Shown in pieces: positions 48,712-59,037 of a stretch of DNA of 64,000 nucleotides. Made by a program: the position numbers and the translations under genes. The notes under the pieces were generated by a model that was not told where the DNA came from, ran no database searches, and worked only from the letters and a program-made list of their open reading frames with translations. Positions within the stretch are counted from its first letter, which is position 1; every line of letters starts with the position of its first letter. Source of the stretch: Paulinella micropora (taxonomy: Eukaryota; Cercozoa; Imbricatea; Euglyphida; Paulinellidae); the NCBI GenBank assembly GCA_019918135.1, contig WBZZ01001207.1, positions 63,501-127,500 of the forward strand, read 5' to 3'.

Positions 48712-50761
48712 ATGCAGCCCGCGACCGCGGACGCTGCGGTTGAGAGCCTGCGCGCCGTGTGGAACCTGCGGCGCCAGAGCCAGCCCGCCGCGCGCGAGGC
48801 CACCGTACCGCCTTTGCTGGCGGCGCCGTCCAACGGGCTGCTGGGCGTCGTGGCCCTGTGCGTGCGCTCTTGCGCCGAGCTGCTGGAACGGGAGCAGAGC
48901 GAGCAGCACGAAAAACGGCGCCTGCGCAGCGTCCTGGACGCGGCCGCGGATCCGTTCGTGATTTCCTCTGGCAGCGACGGCGCGCGCCGCTGGGCCGCCA
49001 TGCAGCGCGCGCTCGACTCGCTGCTCACCGACGGCTCCAAGCGCTCGCTCGACCAGACGCGCTTCCACGACACCATGCTCGTCTCCTGCGCGCAGCTCGT
49101 CATGGGCAAGCACAACCTCGAGGCCGAGCGAGACTCCATGCTCGCGCAGCTCCAACGAGACAACTTACCGTACGGAGTTTTGATCCTTTGCCCACGACGT
49201 TGGGGCAAGTCGACCAGCGTCGCCATGTTCTGTTCGGCTCTTCTGTTTACCACTCCAAGAGTTCGACTTTTGATCATGGCCACCCAGCGCAAATCAGCAT
49301 CGTTGCTGATGAAGAGCACCCTCCACTACTTCACGCAGTTCGAGGGCGGCTCGGCGCGCATCGCCGAGAATAACGCTTTCAAGTTTACGGTTAAGTCGTC
49401 CGACTTTGCAGGCTCGCGCGCCGAGGCGCTGCGCACCGGCGCCGTCAGCTGCGTCACGGCCCTAAGTCCCACGCCCAACGCAATACGCGGAGAAAGCGCC
49501 AATGTGATTCTAATAGACGAGGCCGCGTTCATATCAGTGTCTACGCTCGCCGTGCTGGCCCCACTCCTTTCAGTCTCTAACACATCTCTTATTTGTATCT
49601 CGACGCCGGCCGGCCACGATAATTACTATTCCAAGCTATTCGAGAAGAAACCCTCTGATTCCAGCGAGGACGATCAAGAATCTGACGATGCCGGTCTTTT
49701 GCGTTTTCACATCGACTTGCTGTGCCAGGCCTGTCGAGACGCAGGGAGGATCAAAACCTGTAATCACAATGCGCATCTGATGCAGTCTTGGCTTGGCACA
49801 CAAGGACAGCGGAGAGCTGAAACGCTCCTTAATTCCGACGATATGTTTGCGCAAGAGATGTTAGGCACCGTTATCAAAGCCGGTGGTGGTTTGTTCTCGG
49901 GCGCGGCAGTCTCACGGTTTCTGGCGGGAGTGTTAAATCCAGAGCTAGAGCTGGAAAAGCTCAACTCGAAGCGCCTCGCGGTCGGGGCGTTTGCGCCCCC
50001 CCAACAGCTCGCGAAGCTCGCGGCAGCGCGAGAGAGTGCCATCGCTGCGGTTAAGAGTGCGGGCGAGCGCCTGAGCTTCCGGTCGAGACCGACAGTCTAC
50101 GTGTTTGTGGATCCCGCGGGCGGCGGTGCGTCGGAGACCGCTGCCATCGCGATCGTGCACTCGGAAGAGGGCAAGACGGTCGTGGTTGGCCTGTGTTCCT
50201 TGGCCAAAACGCCGGCGGGGGACGAAATCGAAAAAGGGTTGCCGTCGTTCTTCCGCCAACTACAAAGCCACCCGGACCTAGAGGAGTGTCATCTTGTCGT
50301 ATGTAAAATGTTTCTCTTTGGCGTAATTGCAGACGATGTTTGTGTGCTATATTTTTTTTCTAGGGATCGAAAACAACTACGGAGGTCAAACTCTGGTTCG
50401 ACTCCTCTTGGAGCGCTACGTAGCCCCCGTGCTCACAAGCTGGACAGAGTGGCGAGATCCTCTTCAAGAATCGAAAGAGACTCTCCAAAAAAACGGCTTG
50501 TGTACAACACGTCATGCCCAGGTAGTGGGAAGCCATTTATTACAAGACCTTTTAAAAAGAAACCTTCTCACGGTAGCGCAAAATTATGTTTCGGTTGGCA
50601 GAAACACCAAGCTGGATATACTGAGATCGTTTGAAGAACAGCTTCTTAATGTGCGCCAAGACCAAGCTGGCGGGATTTCAGGGAAAACAACACAGGGAAA
50701 TCAAGATGATCTGGCTATGTCACTTATTCTCTGTCTGTACTGGTGTCACGTGTCGACCTAG
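48712..50761 (+). CDS. Terminase large subunit (genome-packaging ATPase/nuclease), two exons
   Basis: Exon 1 48712-50302, intron 50303-50363, exon 2 50364-50761, giving about 662 residues. The ATPase half has Walker A LCPRRWGKST (C160 onward), a coupling NAIRGESA segment, Walker B VILIDEAAF (D269/E270) and LICISTPAG. The nuclease half has VYVFVDPAGGG (D467), an exon-junction segment with the conserved acidic residue (ENNYGGQ) and QDDLAMSLIL near the end, i.e. the three acidic positions of the RNase H-like fold. This is the HK97-lineage terminase of herpesviruses and mirusviruses, which cuts and pumps concatemeric DNA into procapsids. Split terminase genes are also known in herpesviruses. The start at MQPATADAAV was preferred to the upstream in-frame ATG (48151), which lies inside the opposing gene. 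Confidence 0.9.
50303..50363 (+). other. Terminase intron (61 nt)
   Basis: Donor GTAAAA, acceptor TTTTTTTTCTAG. Removal restores frame at phase 1 and joins the conserved nuclease segment. A GTATGT four nt upstream is an alternative donor but breaks the frame. Confidence 0.8.
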
Positions 50762-51045
50762 AGGCGTTTCTTTTTAAATTTATTTTTACATTAAAAAATT
50801 GGAAATACAACCCAGAAAGGGAAAAAAAGCCAAAGAGTCAGGGGTTTAGCGCAAAAAGAATTTTCGAAACCTTACAGTACTAAGACCACACAGTCGCGCA
50901 GCGGATTGAAATCTTTGATTCTGAAAACTCAGAGATTCCTACAGAGAGGGGAAGGGGCAACACGTGGACATTCTCCAGAGGCCCCCAATCGAAGCAAAAA
51001 ACACTAACTGTCTGTTGCTGCCTGAGGGGGGGGGGGGGGGTGTGG
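50762..51045. other. 3' intergenic region of convergent genes
   Basis: A/T-rich after the terminase stop (tttaaatttatttttacattaaaaa), with AATTTATT-type signals. A poly-G run lies near 51027. No gene. Confidence 0.4.
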
Positions 51046-51627
51046 CTAGGTACTTTGCACCAGCTCGAAATGACGCAGGCCGGCTTGTCGTGTTGGTACA
51101 ACGGCCAGCGCCAAAACTAGTGCCATCACAACCAGTATCACCACCGTTGCCAATAAGCGGGCATAGTATTGAAAGTCGCTATAATGGTCCAGCCAGTCAG
51201 CCTTACTGAGCACCAGAGAAAAGAAGAGCATGGCCAACACAAAAATGAAAAACGCCAGGAAAAAGATCGCCATCTCGTCCCCGCGTCTTGCAAATTGTAG
51301 CCCGTCAATTTCGAAGCTTATTGGGTGACTGAGCTCTTGCCCCGGAGGGCATTTCATTTTTCTCTGCGCCTTGAGACTAATTACATTGTTTGGGTCGCTG
51401 TGCTTGTAGACGATGTCTACCTCGTCGACATGACCCAACCGTTGTCTAGTGACAGAGGTTAACCAGTAATGCTGGCCGTGCTGTTGGTTGCGCGGTTTGA
51501 GGTGTACAAAGGTCTTCCATTGTTTGTTGCAAGGCAGGGTTAGGTTGCAACTGAGGACCTGGTTGCTGTTCTGGCACTGCATGGCCAGCGCGCTGGCAGC
51601 CAGCCACCACCACAGTGCGGCACGCAT
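51046..51627 (-). CDS. Small two-TM envelope-type glycoprotein (intact)
   Basis: 193 residues. A signal peptide (MRAALWWWLAASALAMQC) leads to an ectodomain with cysteines (CQNSNQVLSC, LPCNKQW, KMKCPPGQ) and sequons such as NLT. Two hydrophobic helices follow (MAIFFLAFFIFVLAMLFFSLVL and LLATVVILVVMALVLALAVV), with a short tail. The layout parallels the broken gene at 44140-44796. It could be a virion envelope protein or a partner of one; no family recognised. Convergent with the terminase. Confidence 0.7.
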   Translation of the reverse strand: MRAALWWWLAASALAMQCQNSNQVLSCNLTLPCNKQWKTFVHLKPRNQQHGQHYWLTSVTRQRLGHVDEVDIVYKHSDPNNVISLKAQRKMKCPPGQELSHPISFEIDGLQFARRGDEMAIFFLAFFIFVLAMLFFSLVLSKADWLDHYSDFQYYARLLATVVILVVMALVLALAVVPTRQAGLRHFELVQST

Positions 51628-52256
51628 CTATGTCTTGATTTAAAGTCTTGGTTGACAATTTGTGGCAACTTCCGCCAAATCCCACGGCGTTCAAGGGCCG
51701 GATTCTTCCACCATTTTTTGTTAAGGGGACAATCCGCTCCCCGGCCCCCCCCCCCCCGCACACCTCCGATCCTTTCCTTTCCCTCCCCCCGGCCCCCCGC
51801 TTTTTTTTGCGTCGCACTAAACATTTTGGTGAGAACGAACATCTGTTGCTGTCTCTCGCCGCGACAGAGACGTTCGGCCCCCCCGTTGCCATTTCTGTTT
51901 TCTTGCGGTCTTCCCTGGCGGCCCCCCCCCCTCTCCCAAGTGTTTGGATTGTACAAGCGGGCGCGCCAAGCCGGGGTGAGAAGGCTGTGTTGGCGATGGA
52001 CAGTGTGCGCCTTTAATTTGCGGGCCACGGTCCCCCCCCCTCCCCCGGATTTGATAACGACGGCAAGAAAATAACGGGTGGGAGAGGGGGGTGGAAGTGC
52101 TAAAAAAAACAAAGCCAAGGCCCCTCCCTTCCCCAGCCCCCGCGCGCCCTTCCCCCCCCCTCCCCCCTCCCAAGATTTTTGATGAGATAGATGGTCTCCC
52201 TTTCTTGAAAAATCTAAAGGCGAATGTTTAACGTTTGAGTGAAACTTAAAAAAACT
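51628..52256. other. Intergenic region with poly-C/poly-T runs
   Basis: About 630 nt. Overlapping open frames on both strands are Pro/Arg/Gly-rich composition artefacts. No gene seen. Confidence 0.45.
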
Positions 52257-52262
52257 TTTATT
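52257..52262 (-). promoter_or_regulatory. Polyadenylation signal for the HNH gene
   Basis: AATAAA on the minus strand, 34 nt past the HNH stop codon. Confidence 0.65.
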
Positions 52263-52296
52263 CATACTGTTGTACGGAGAGTTTGTCAGAAAACAG

Positions 52297-54050
52297 CTAC
52301 ATTTCTTCTAGGTCATCCAACGATATTTCTTTTGTGTACTTCTTTTTGATGTACTTGGCAAAGAGAATGGCGGTGCGTGCTGCTGTACGACCTGCAACAT
52401 ACATGTACACAGCAGAGTTAGCATTTCGCCAACAAAAAAAAGAGGTACACAAGCGAACTAGTTACCGATGTACTGGGCCTTGGCAGGCATCCACCACGAA
52501 GCGAACTTCTGGTTGAAGATCTCGGGCATGAGTGCGTAGTTTCGCGGATGGTCGGCTCCACCGAGCGAATCCGGGATTATATGGTCAATGTGGAACGGGA
52601 CCTTGCGCACGCCGTCCTTGTCGAAATATTCACGAAAGTAGATGCTTCTCCGGTGTGCCAGGACCCAGGCACGCACTTGTGCCCTCGTCATGAAATGTTT
52701 AGTGTTGGTCAGCGGCTTGATAAACCCGAGGTACACGGGCTCGGGCTCGATCTCGTGCGCTGGATGGATCTTGCGCATCTCTGTAATCATCTGGTCCAGG
52801 TATTTCTTGCCGTTGGAAGGCGTGATGTCGCTGCCGTCCCAGTCGATCTCCTGTGGGACTGACGATGTAGGCACACAATGAGTGTCAGCGCCGTCGGGTG
52901 CAGGCAAATCAGCGGGTTTGGCGGTGCCTGCGGTGTCTTTGACTGTGGTTTGTGACAGCGATAGCCTCGGCCGCTTGGCAGCAGGCTCCTGCGTATGCTT
53001 CGACTGTTGCTCGTCTTGTTGGACCTGCTCATGCTCGAGCACAGACGAGGCAGCGGGCTTGTTCAAGCTTGTTGTAATCTCGACTGCGGCGGGCAGAAGC
53101 AATCGCGCGGGGAGTTTTGCTACGGATCCCTCCTGGGGTGTGTCGGACAACGCACGTTGCTTGGTCGTACTTGGCCCGCATTCCTCATCGAACGACGATG
53201 CCAGAACTGTCGCAAGCTTCCTTGCAAGCATCGCGTTGCCCGTCGTTTGGCGTAATACTAAAGCGACCAGCTCGTTACAAAGCTTTCCCGAGCGGGGATG
53301 TTCAGGGTTTGCCATGATTAATATTAGTTCGTCCAATCTTTGCGTAGACTCCTGCGCGGACTCGGGCTGCTGCTTGCTCTCTGACGATTGGGCCTGCTCA
53401 GGCGCCTGCAATCTCTTGACCTTGTTGGATTCTGTGGCATGTTTGATTGTAGCTTGTGGAAGCGAACGCTTGCCTCGTCTAACCGCGGGCTTTTTCACAG
53501 TTTTTGAGGGTGGCCAGTGCTTGATTTCTGTGGTGCATATTGGTAAACCTAGAATTGCGCGCGATGCCAATTCAGTCATTTCCATGCGCAAATTTCTGCA
53601 GCGCGTGTGGTCAAGTTGACTTAGAATAGTCAAGAGCCCTTGCAAGTTTGTGCAAGCAACGGCTCGCTCTTTTCCATCTTTTACCTCTTTTGCGGGCGCC
53701 ACCTCTACCCCGGCCGCCCTCGCAATTTTATATGGGAAGGCAAAGAATTTCAAGGGAAACGGCTCTCGGTTGTCTTCTCTCTCAAACCTGGGTGCCACCT
53801 GGGACCACTTTTTTCTGGCAGAATCCATAGAACAGTCAGTGAACTCGCAAATGGCATCTGCGACAGCAAAGTAGCCGCCCGGAGCGCGTCGAACCTTGGC
53901 AAAATCTTCTTGTCTGAGTTTCATGAGCAAGCGGTTTTCGTCCAACACGTTAACAGCATCCGCGCTGCCACTTGGCACGTCAGTTAGTTGGCGACCGTCG
54001 TTGACTGTCGTCGGCGTGGTAAGTGCGATTGCTGTGTCCTGCTTGTCCAT
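52297..54050 (-). CDS. HNH-endonuclease-domain protein, two exons
   Basis: Exon 1 54050-52466, intron 52465-52392 (GTAACT ... TTGCAG, 74 nt), exon 2 52391-52297; about 559 residues. Start MDKQDTAIAL was chosen, since the frame upstream is low-complexity. Residues 60-110 include a segment of KilA-N/DNA-binding style length (VRRAPGGYFAVADAICEF), but this is not firm. The middle (about 190-430) is Ser/Gln/Lys-rich and disordered with basic runs. Near residues 485-525 is an HNH motif: HIDHIIPDSLGGADHP, RNYALMP, N. The second exon adds RTAILFAKYIKKKY. HNH enzymes nick or cut DNA; roles could include genome resolution or homing. Codon use matches its viral neighbours. Confidence 0.8.
52392..52465 (-). 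other. HNH gene intron (74 nt)
   Basis: Canonical GTAAC donor and TTGCAG acceptor with a GCTAAC branch-like motif. Removal joins QYIG to RTAARTAILF in frame. Confidence 0.8.
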
Positions 54051-54508
54051 GTTGTTGTAGGAGGATCTGTCTTTCGATTTGTGGCAAGCAAATGGATTGT
54101 CCAAGGGGCACGATGGTAGATTTTTATTCTTATTGTTATTATTATTACAAATTCCCTCCCCCCCCACCCCGCCGTCTCAACGGTACAAGTTCGCTTTCTC
54201 GTACCAAACCCCTCCCCCCGCATTCGCGCTACTGAATAGGCCCACGGAGAGTGGATGAGGGGGAGGGGGGGGGAGCAGCGCGTGTGGACTTTTTGATGTG
54301 ATAAAAAGCCCTCCGCGCATTATTGGACCAGAGGATAGAGAATTAAGCGTTGCAAGCTGCACCAGCCGCGCGTCTTGCATAAGCTACTACATTTTTTTGT
54401 TGACAAAAATACGCTCATCAAAACTTCTCGCCTGATTTTTTTCTCGCTTGATTTTTGTGAATCAATGTCTCGACATTCAAAGTGATTAAACAAAGTATTC
54501 AAGACTGT
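54051..54508. other. Intergenic region between HNH and 54.5-kb genes
   Basis: Includes an ATT/TTA-rich tract (54121-54150) and poly-C. No gene is seen. Confidence 0.4.
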
Positions 54509-54514
54509 TTTATT
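54509..54514 (-). promoter_or_regulatory. Polyadenylation signal for the 54.5-kb gene
   Basis: AATAAA on the minus strand, about 28 nt past the stop at 54542. Confidence 0.6.
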
Positions 54515-54541
54515 AATAACTGCTGCTACGAGCAGACCTTT

Positions 54542-55280
54542 TTAGGCCACGAACCAGCGCAACACACCGAGGTCAAGCGCGAGCTGCATTTTCCATGTGC
54601 AATTGTCCCCATCCCGAACGGACCTTTGCCTAAGGTTGCCAGAACTTAGCTGTTTGAATGTAGTGTTGTTGCATGTGACGCACAAGCGAACCCTCCCGTC
54701 CGTGCCTACTTCAAGACTCTCATGTCGTATTGCACTGTGATCGACATAAAGTGAAAAGAAGGTTCCAGGCGGAAAGGGGTACGTTACGACCCGCGCGGGG
54801 CGCCACGCTACAGGCAGCTCCAGCAGGGTGCAAAACGCTCCTATCCTCGTGTAGTTCTCATTCTCTTTCGGGAGGTCCTTGACATCCTCGAAGCGCAGCC
54901 GGTCTTTATCAAAGACCACGTGTCCCTCCAACATGCACAGCGGCCCCACCCTGCGGCAGGCCACCCCTGTGCCGCTGTGCCCCCAGCGGGCGAGCTCGGT
55001 TGATTCGATGGGCAGCAGGCGCGGCGTGCTCAACTCCCGCACCACACAGGCAAGCCGAGAGGTTTCGAAGCGCAGCGTCGCCAACTCCTGGTCGCGCTCA
55101 TCGCCCTGCCAGGGCAGCAGCTCCAGCCGTAGGCCCGGGGCTACGATGGCCGACAGGTCGGCGCAAACCCGCAGTACGTTTGCGTCCGTTTCGATCGCTC
55201 GGTAGGCCTCCTGCGCATAATCGCCCGGATCCGCCGCGCTCGGCAGAACAAGGCGGGCCCTGAAACACCCGGCGCCCTTC
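54542..55280 (-). CDS. Unknown conserved-looking viral protein (5' end unresolved)
   Basis: The well-formed part, from LVLPSAADPGDYAQEAYRAI to the stop, is about 240 residues of balanced composition: DANVLRVCADLSAIVAPGLR, SRLACVVRELSTPRLLPIES, VGPLCMLEGHVVFDKDRL, YPFPPGTFFSLYVDHSAI. No membrane helix. There is no ATG near its start; a GTTTCAG acceptor at about 55263 suggests an upstream exon, possibly MDKHGPVGRSP... near 55465, overlapping the divergent gene. The beta-rich look and compact size would suit a structural (capsid/triplex-like) or tegument protein, but this is speculation. Confidence 0.5.
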
Positions 55281-55423
55281 CTCCACTTCCTCTCTCCAAC
55301 TCCTGCTCTCTCTCTCTCTCGTTTTTCAGGTCTTGCCGGCGGAAAAAAGTGGAGAGGGGGAGGAATTGGAGCCACGGAGTAGTAGTAGTTGGATCTTCTT
55401 CTGTAAAGAGTAAAAAGCGCTAA

Positions 55424-56025
55424 ATGGAAAACAGGGCTCCGGCCGACTGGGCCGTGTTTGTCCATGAAACACAAAAGGAAGCCTGGGAAACGTTTGTGGC
55501 CGGCAAGCAGACACCTTGCGAGCACAAGAAGTTGGCTTTCATCGCGGGCGCCACTTGCAGCGCGCCAGTCAACATCTTCAATGCAGGTCTGCCCCCCTTC
55601 CTTTGTGTGGAAAAACGCCGAATTCAAGTCCTTTCTTATCAACAAGCTGGGACTTACCAAAAAGGTCAACACGCAGGATAAACACTGTTATAAGACGCTG
55701 CGCACGTATTTCGACGAAGGTCAACGCCCACCTGAAGTGGCAAAGCCACTGTCGTGCCCGGCAGTGCGATCTGAAGCCGTGGTGGTATGTTCGGGAGGCT
55801 TTCTCAGACAAGAAATGGTTCTCACTTCACGTCAAAGAATGCTTCGGTAGCTCTGCCACTGTCCGCAACGACATCGCCTGGCTGGCCCAGCACTCCCGAC
55901 AAGTCCTGAGCCGGGCCAAATGGCTGTGTATGCCGATGTACCATACACAGCCGGCCGAGGTCGAAGCCTTTCTGGCGCGTTTGCGGCAGGAAATCGAAGA
56001 GGAAAAGACTCGTGCCAAAGGTTGA
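55424..56025 (+). pseudogene. Unknown ~200-residue protein in three frames
   Basis: Coding-like sequence moves through three frames: MENRAPADWAVFVHETQKEA to VNIFNAG; then VWKNAEFKSFLINKLGLTKK to TYFDEG; then VNAHLKWQSHCRARQC, KKWFSLHVKECFGSSATV and PAEVEAFLARLRQEIEEEK to the stop. The breaks fall at a C6 run (55592-55597) and near 55712-55722; neither has good splice sites, so single-nucleotide indels are likelier than introns. The protein is basic and aromatic with no recognised domain. It ends about 80 nt before the convergent exonuclease gene. Confidence 0.5.
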
Positions 56026-56104
56026 GAAGGGCTTGCCCCCCCCCCCCCCTCGCCCTCCGCTCCCCCCAAAAAAATGTTATTAAAAGAAATTAGGCCTTTG
56101 CGTT

Positions 56105-57231
56105 TTAATGAGAGATGCCGAGCTTCGGGTCTAACGGGGCCGCCCCAGGCCGCAGCTGCACTTGGGTCGCGTCACGTATCTCTTGGCACAGCGCGGGCCA
56201 GCCCGCACGCCACTCGGGGTCGTCCGTCTTGTGCTGGCCGACGTCGCGCCCCGCCAACAGGTCCACGTAGTCCAGGTGCGTTTGCAACGAGCTTTGGTCG
56301 CCGCCCGGCTTCGCCAGCCAGTCCGTCACGGCCTGGGTGTGCAGCCGCGCCAGATTGTGCCGCCGGATCGCCAGGCACTGCAGCGCCTTCGACCGCAGGT
56401 CCGGCACCTCCAGCAACTGGTAGTCTTGCTGGTTCGGGTGGAAACACGCCAGGAACGCGCCTACGACCTTCTTGCCCGTCTGCCACTGCACCAAGATCTT
56501 GTAAAGATTTATTTGAAGACTGTATTTCGCGTGATTGCAATTTAACAGATCCGCGCAGACCCTGAGCCCCGTCTACCCGCGCCGGAACGGTTCCTTCCGT
56601 ATCTTTTTCGATCGCTTCCAGTCACACAGCAAAAGCGCACCCGTCTTGGGGCAGACGAACAACATGTCGCACGAGCCCGCCAGGAGGTGTTTGCGCGAGA
56701 AGAGCAGCAGCTCCGTGCGCCACGGGATCCAGCCGCGCGCCAGGACAATGCGGCGATGAAAGCGCCAAAACTGTTCAAACTCTGGACCAAGACAATGCGG
56801 CGCCAGCTCGGGCACGGCTGGCTCCACGCTGTTGTAGAAGTACCTACAAACATCAAGCGGGCTTCTAACTCTTGTGTCAGCAAAAAGCAACGACAAGCAG
56901 AAAAGGAATAGTACTCGACGTAGGCATGAAAGCGGGTCCCATCGTCTCGGCCCGCGTCCCACTCTTTGGCGACTTCTTCGGTGCTGCACCCGCGGCGCGA
57001 GGCCGCGCTGCGCAGGGCAGCCTCTTGGGGGAAGGGCGGGAAGAAGGAGCCGTACAGCGACGACACGCTGCCCGGCAGAGGCAGCCAGCGGTCGCCGGGC
57101 AGCGCCAGCTGGTAGACGTGAGGGCCCGCGTCGAACGAAATTTGGCCGTCGGTCGGCAGCTTGTTGAGTCGTGCGAGGACGTCCGCCTCTTCTCGATTGG
57201 CTGCCAGGAAGCTGTCGAGCCGCGTCCACAT
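56105..57231 (-). CDS. RecB-family PD-(D/E)XK exonuclease, three exons
   Basis: Exon 1 57231-56915, intron 56914-56871 (44 nt), exon 2 56870-56577, intron 56576-56520 (57 nt), exon 3 56519-56105; about 341 residues. Exon 1 has SVSSLYGSFFPPF and GTRFHAYVE (His/Glu of the RecB N-terminal motif). Exon 2 has RTELLLF, AGSCDMLFV (Asp) and the core LLLCDWKRSKK (D-x-K). Exon 3 begins with a QINLYK motif, which in RecB-type nucleases binds DNA, and FHPNQQDYQLL follows. This family is found in several large DNA viruses and functions in recombination and processing of replicating genomes, similar in role to herpesvirus alkaline nuclease. The start MWTRLDSF is the first ATG of the conserved part. Confidence 0.85.
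56520..56576 (-). other. Exonuclease intron 2 (57 nt)
   Basis: Donor GTAGAC, acceptor AATACAG; keeps frame (phase 2) and joins the DWKRS and QINLYK motifs. The donor contains an in-frame stop, so splicing is needed. Confidence 0.75.
56871..56914 (-). other. Exonuclease intron 1 (44 nt)
   Basis: Donor GTACTA, pyrimidine-rich middle, acceptor ACACAAG. Keeps frame (phase 2). At 44 nt it is unusually short for most animals. Confidence 0.75.
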
Positions 57232-59037
57232 CCAGTTTTGTGATTTTGCAAAAGCACGGTCGGGTGTGCGGAGGGGAGAGGTTTGGACAGAAACTACCTC
57301 CGTAAGGGTCGCCGCCAAGCCAACAGCACTCCTCAAACTCATCGCCACTGTCTCAAAGATTTCAAATCCTATGAGAGTACCAGTGCAGAGATGCTGGTAT
57401 CCATGAGATTGAAAATATGAAATGAGTGTGGCCACCGCCAGTTCACACTGAGCGTCTAGGCCTGTTGCATTGTTTCTCTTAATCTCCTCCTTCTTTCTCA
57501 AAAACTTGTACTGTGTCAGATCAAATCCCTCCGAGACTAGAGATTGGTCAAAAACAGTAACAAGGGCCTCGTATTCCTGCGTTTCGTCGCAAGGAAAAGC
57601 CTTCATGCAGGCATTGATCTCTTTGAGCTTGCTCAAAAGCGAAGCATCAGAGTCTTTGTCTGAGCTCGTCTTGGCATATAGCATGAGACTTGCCACTCCT
57701 CCTTTCTTCCCCTTGAAGGCATTTATGATGTTCTGTCTGTCCTTCTTCTCCGTGTTTGTGACCACCACCGTAGTTGAGCCCGAGGGTGCAGGGGCTGGTG
57801 GGGCAGGAGCTGGTGGGGTCAAATATGTCGGAGGGTGTGTCTTTGCACCACTCACTTTTGCTTTCATTCTTTCCAGTCTCACCGTCTTCTCGAACTCCTC
57901 ATTCTCTTTCGCCTTCTTCTTCTCAGATATCACCAGCTTTTGAGCATGAGTGATAAAGGCCACCAATTCAGAAGCAGATCTGAAAAAATTATATTTCTCC
58001 ACATATTGGTCAACACCTGCTTTGTTGGCGACCGGTGGTGCGTTACTAAGTGATTTAAGGACAGAGTGATCCTTGGTAGGAATCCATCTCTTCCATGCCT
58101 CCTTGTGCAGTAACGCACCCATCAACAGTCTGATCTTGGTCAGAACTCTGTCGGTCTTCTCTAACTCATCAATCACAGGATGAGTTTCTCCTGCTGCCTT
58201 AATGCTTTTTTCCATCTCTGCCTTCCCCTCCTCCAAGGCCTTTATTTCCATTGTAAAAAAATGAAATATACCACTCGAGTTTTTCGAACCCAGATTGGTC
58301 TTCATTTTTGTTACATCGACTGCCTCCTGACCAGTCGCGAGGAATCTGGCCGTTGCTCTTGGGTTTGTGTACTGGAGGTAACCCTCACATCGTGGGCCGT
58401 ATGTACGTTCCCAAATCAGGGTTTGAGTGTACACCCCAAAGATAGCATCGAGTAATTCAAGGTGGGTGTGTGTGTCCCCAAACTTGATATGCTGTATCTT
58501 CTTTCTCTCTTCTGGATCAGAGACCAGTTTGCCGAGGAGCTGTGCTGTGTTTGATAATAGGATATAGACATCCTTTTTAGCACGACTTTTCTCTCTTCTT
58601 TGATCCTGAGGGATCCACACATAGGTATCCTTCTCTCCCCCCATCTTGTTATCAAACTCTTCTTTAGTGAGGTCATAGTGGTCTTGCACCCACTGTTGTT
58701 CCTCCACTGTGATCTTCTCTCCATCACTATGAATCAAGTCGATCATTTTTCGTCCTCCTCCCGTGTAGGCAGGTGGTAAGGGATTACCATATGCTCCTCC
58801 TCCTCCCGTCTCTTCTTGTTCAAATCCTCCTTCATCTTCGTCTCCTCCATATCTTCCTTCATCATCCCAGCCCTCTTCTACTCCTCCTCCTACTCCTTCA
58901 TCTCCTCCTCCTTCATTCAATCCTCCTCCTCCTCCTTCATTCAATCCTCTTCCTCCTCCTCCTCCTCCTGCTTCTTCTTCTTCTCTTCTTTGATCTGCCT
59001 CCGAGAATTCACTCACTTCGGCTGTCTCTGTCGACAT
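57232..59037 (-). CDS. Large charged protein ORF fused in frame to the exonuclease
   Basis: Starting MSTETAEVSEFSEADQ, this frame reads for about 600 residues with natural composition before running without a stop into the exonuclease start. It has an acidic Glu/Gly repeat (residues ~20-90), then a globular or helical region (VEEQQWVQDHYDLTKEEFD, DTHTHLELLDAIFGVYTQTL, RATARFLATGQEAVDVTKMK), a coiled-coil-like EKKKAKENEEFEKTVRLERM, and a Pro-rich linker (PPAPAPPAPAP). GC content is lower than in the viral genes. The look is that of a gag-like or ORF1-like transposon protein or a host protein. Either it is a true fusion or an insertion boundary sits just upstream of 57231. Confidence 0.5.

Noticed and set aside
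54542-55280. Herpesvirus triplex protein
   Set aside because: Size and composition would fit but no motif supports it; listed as unknown.
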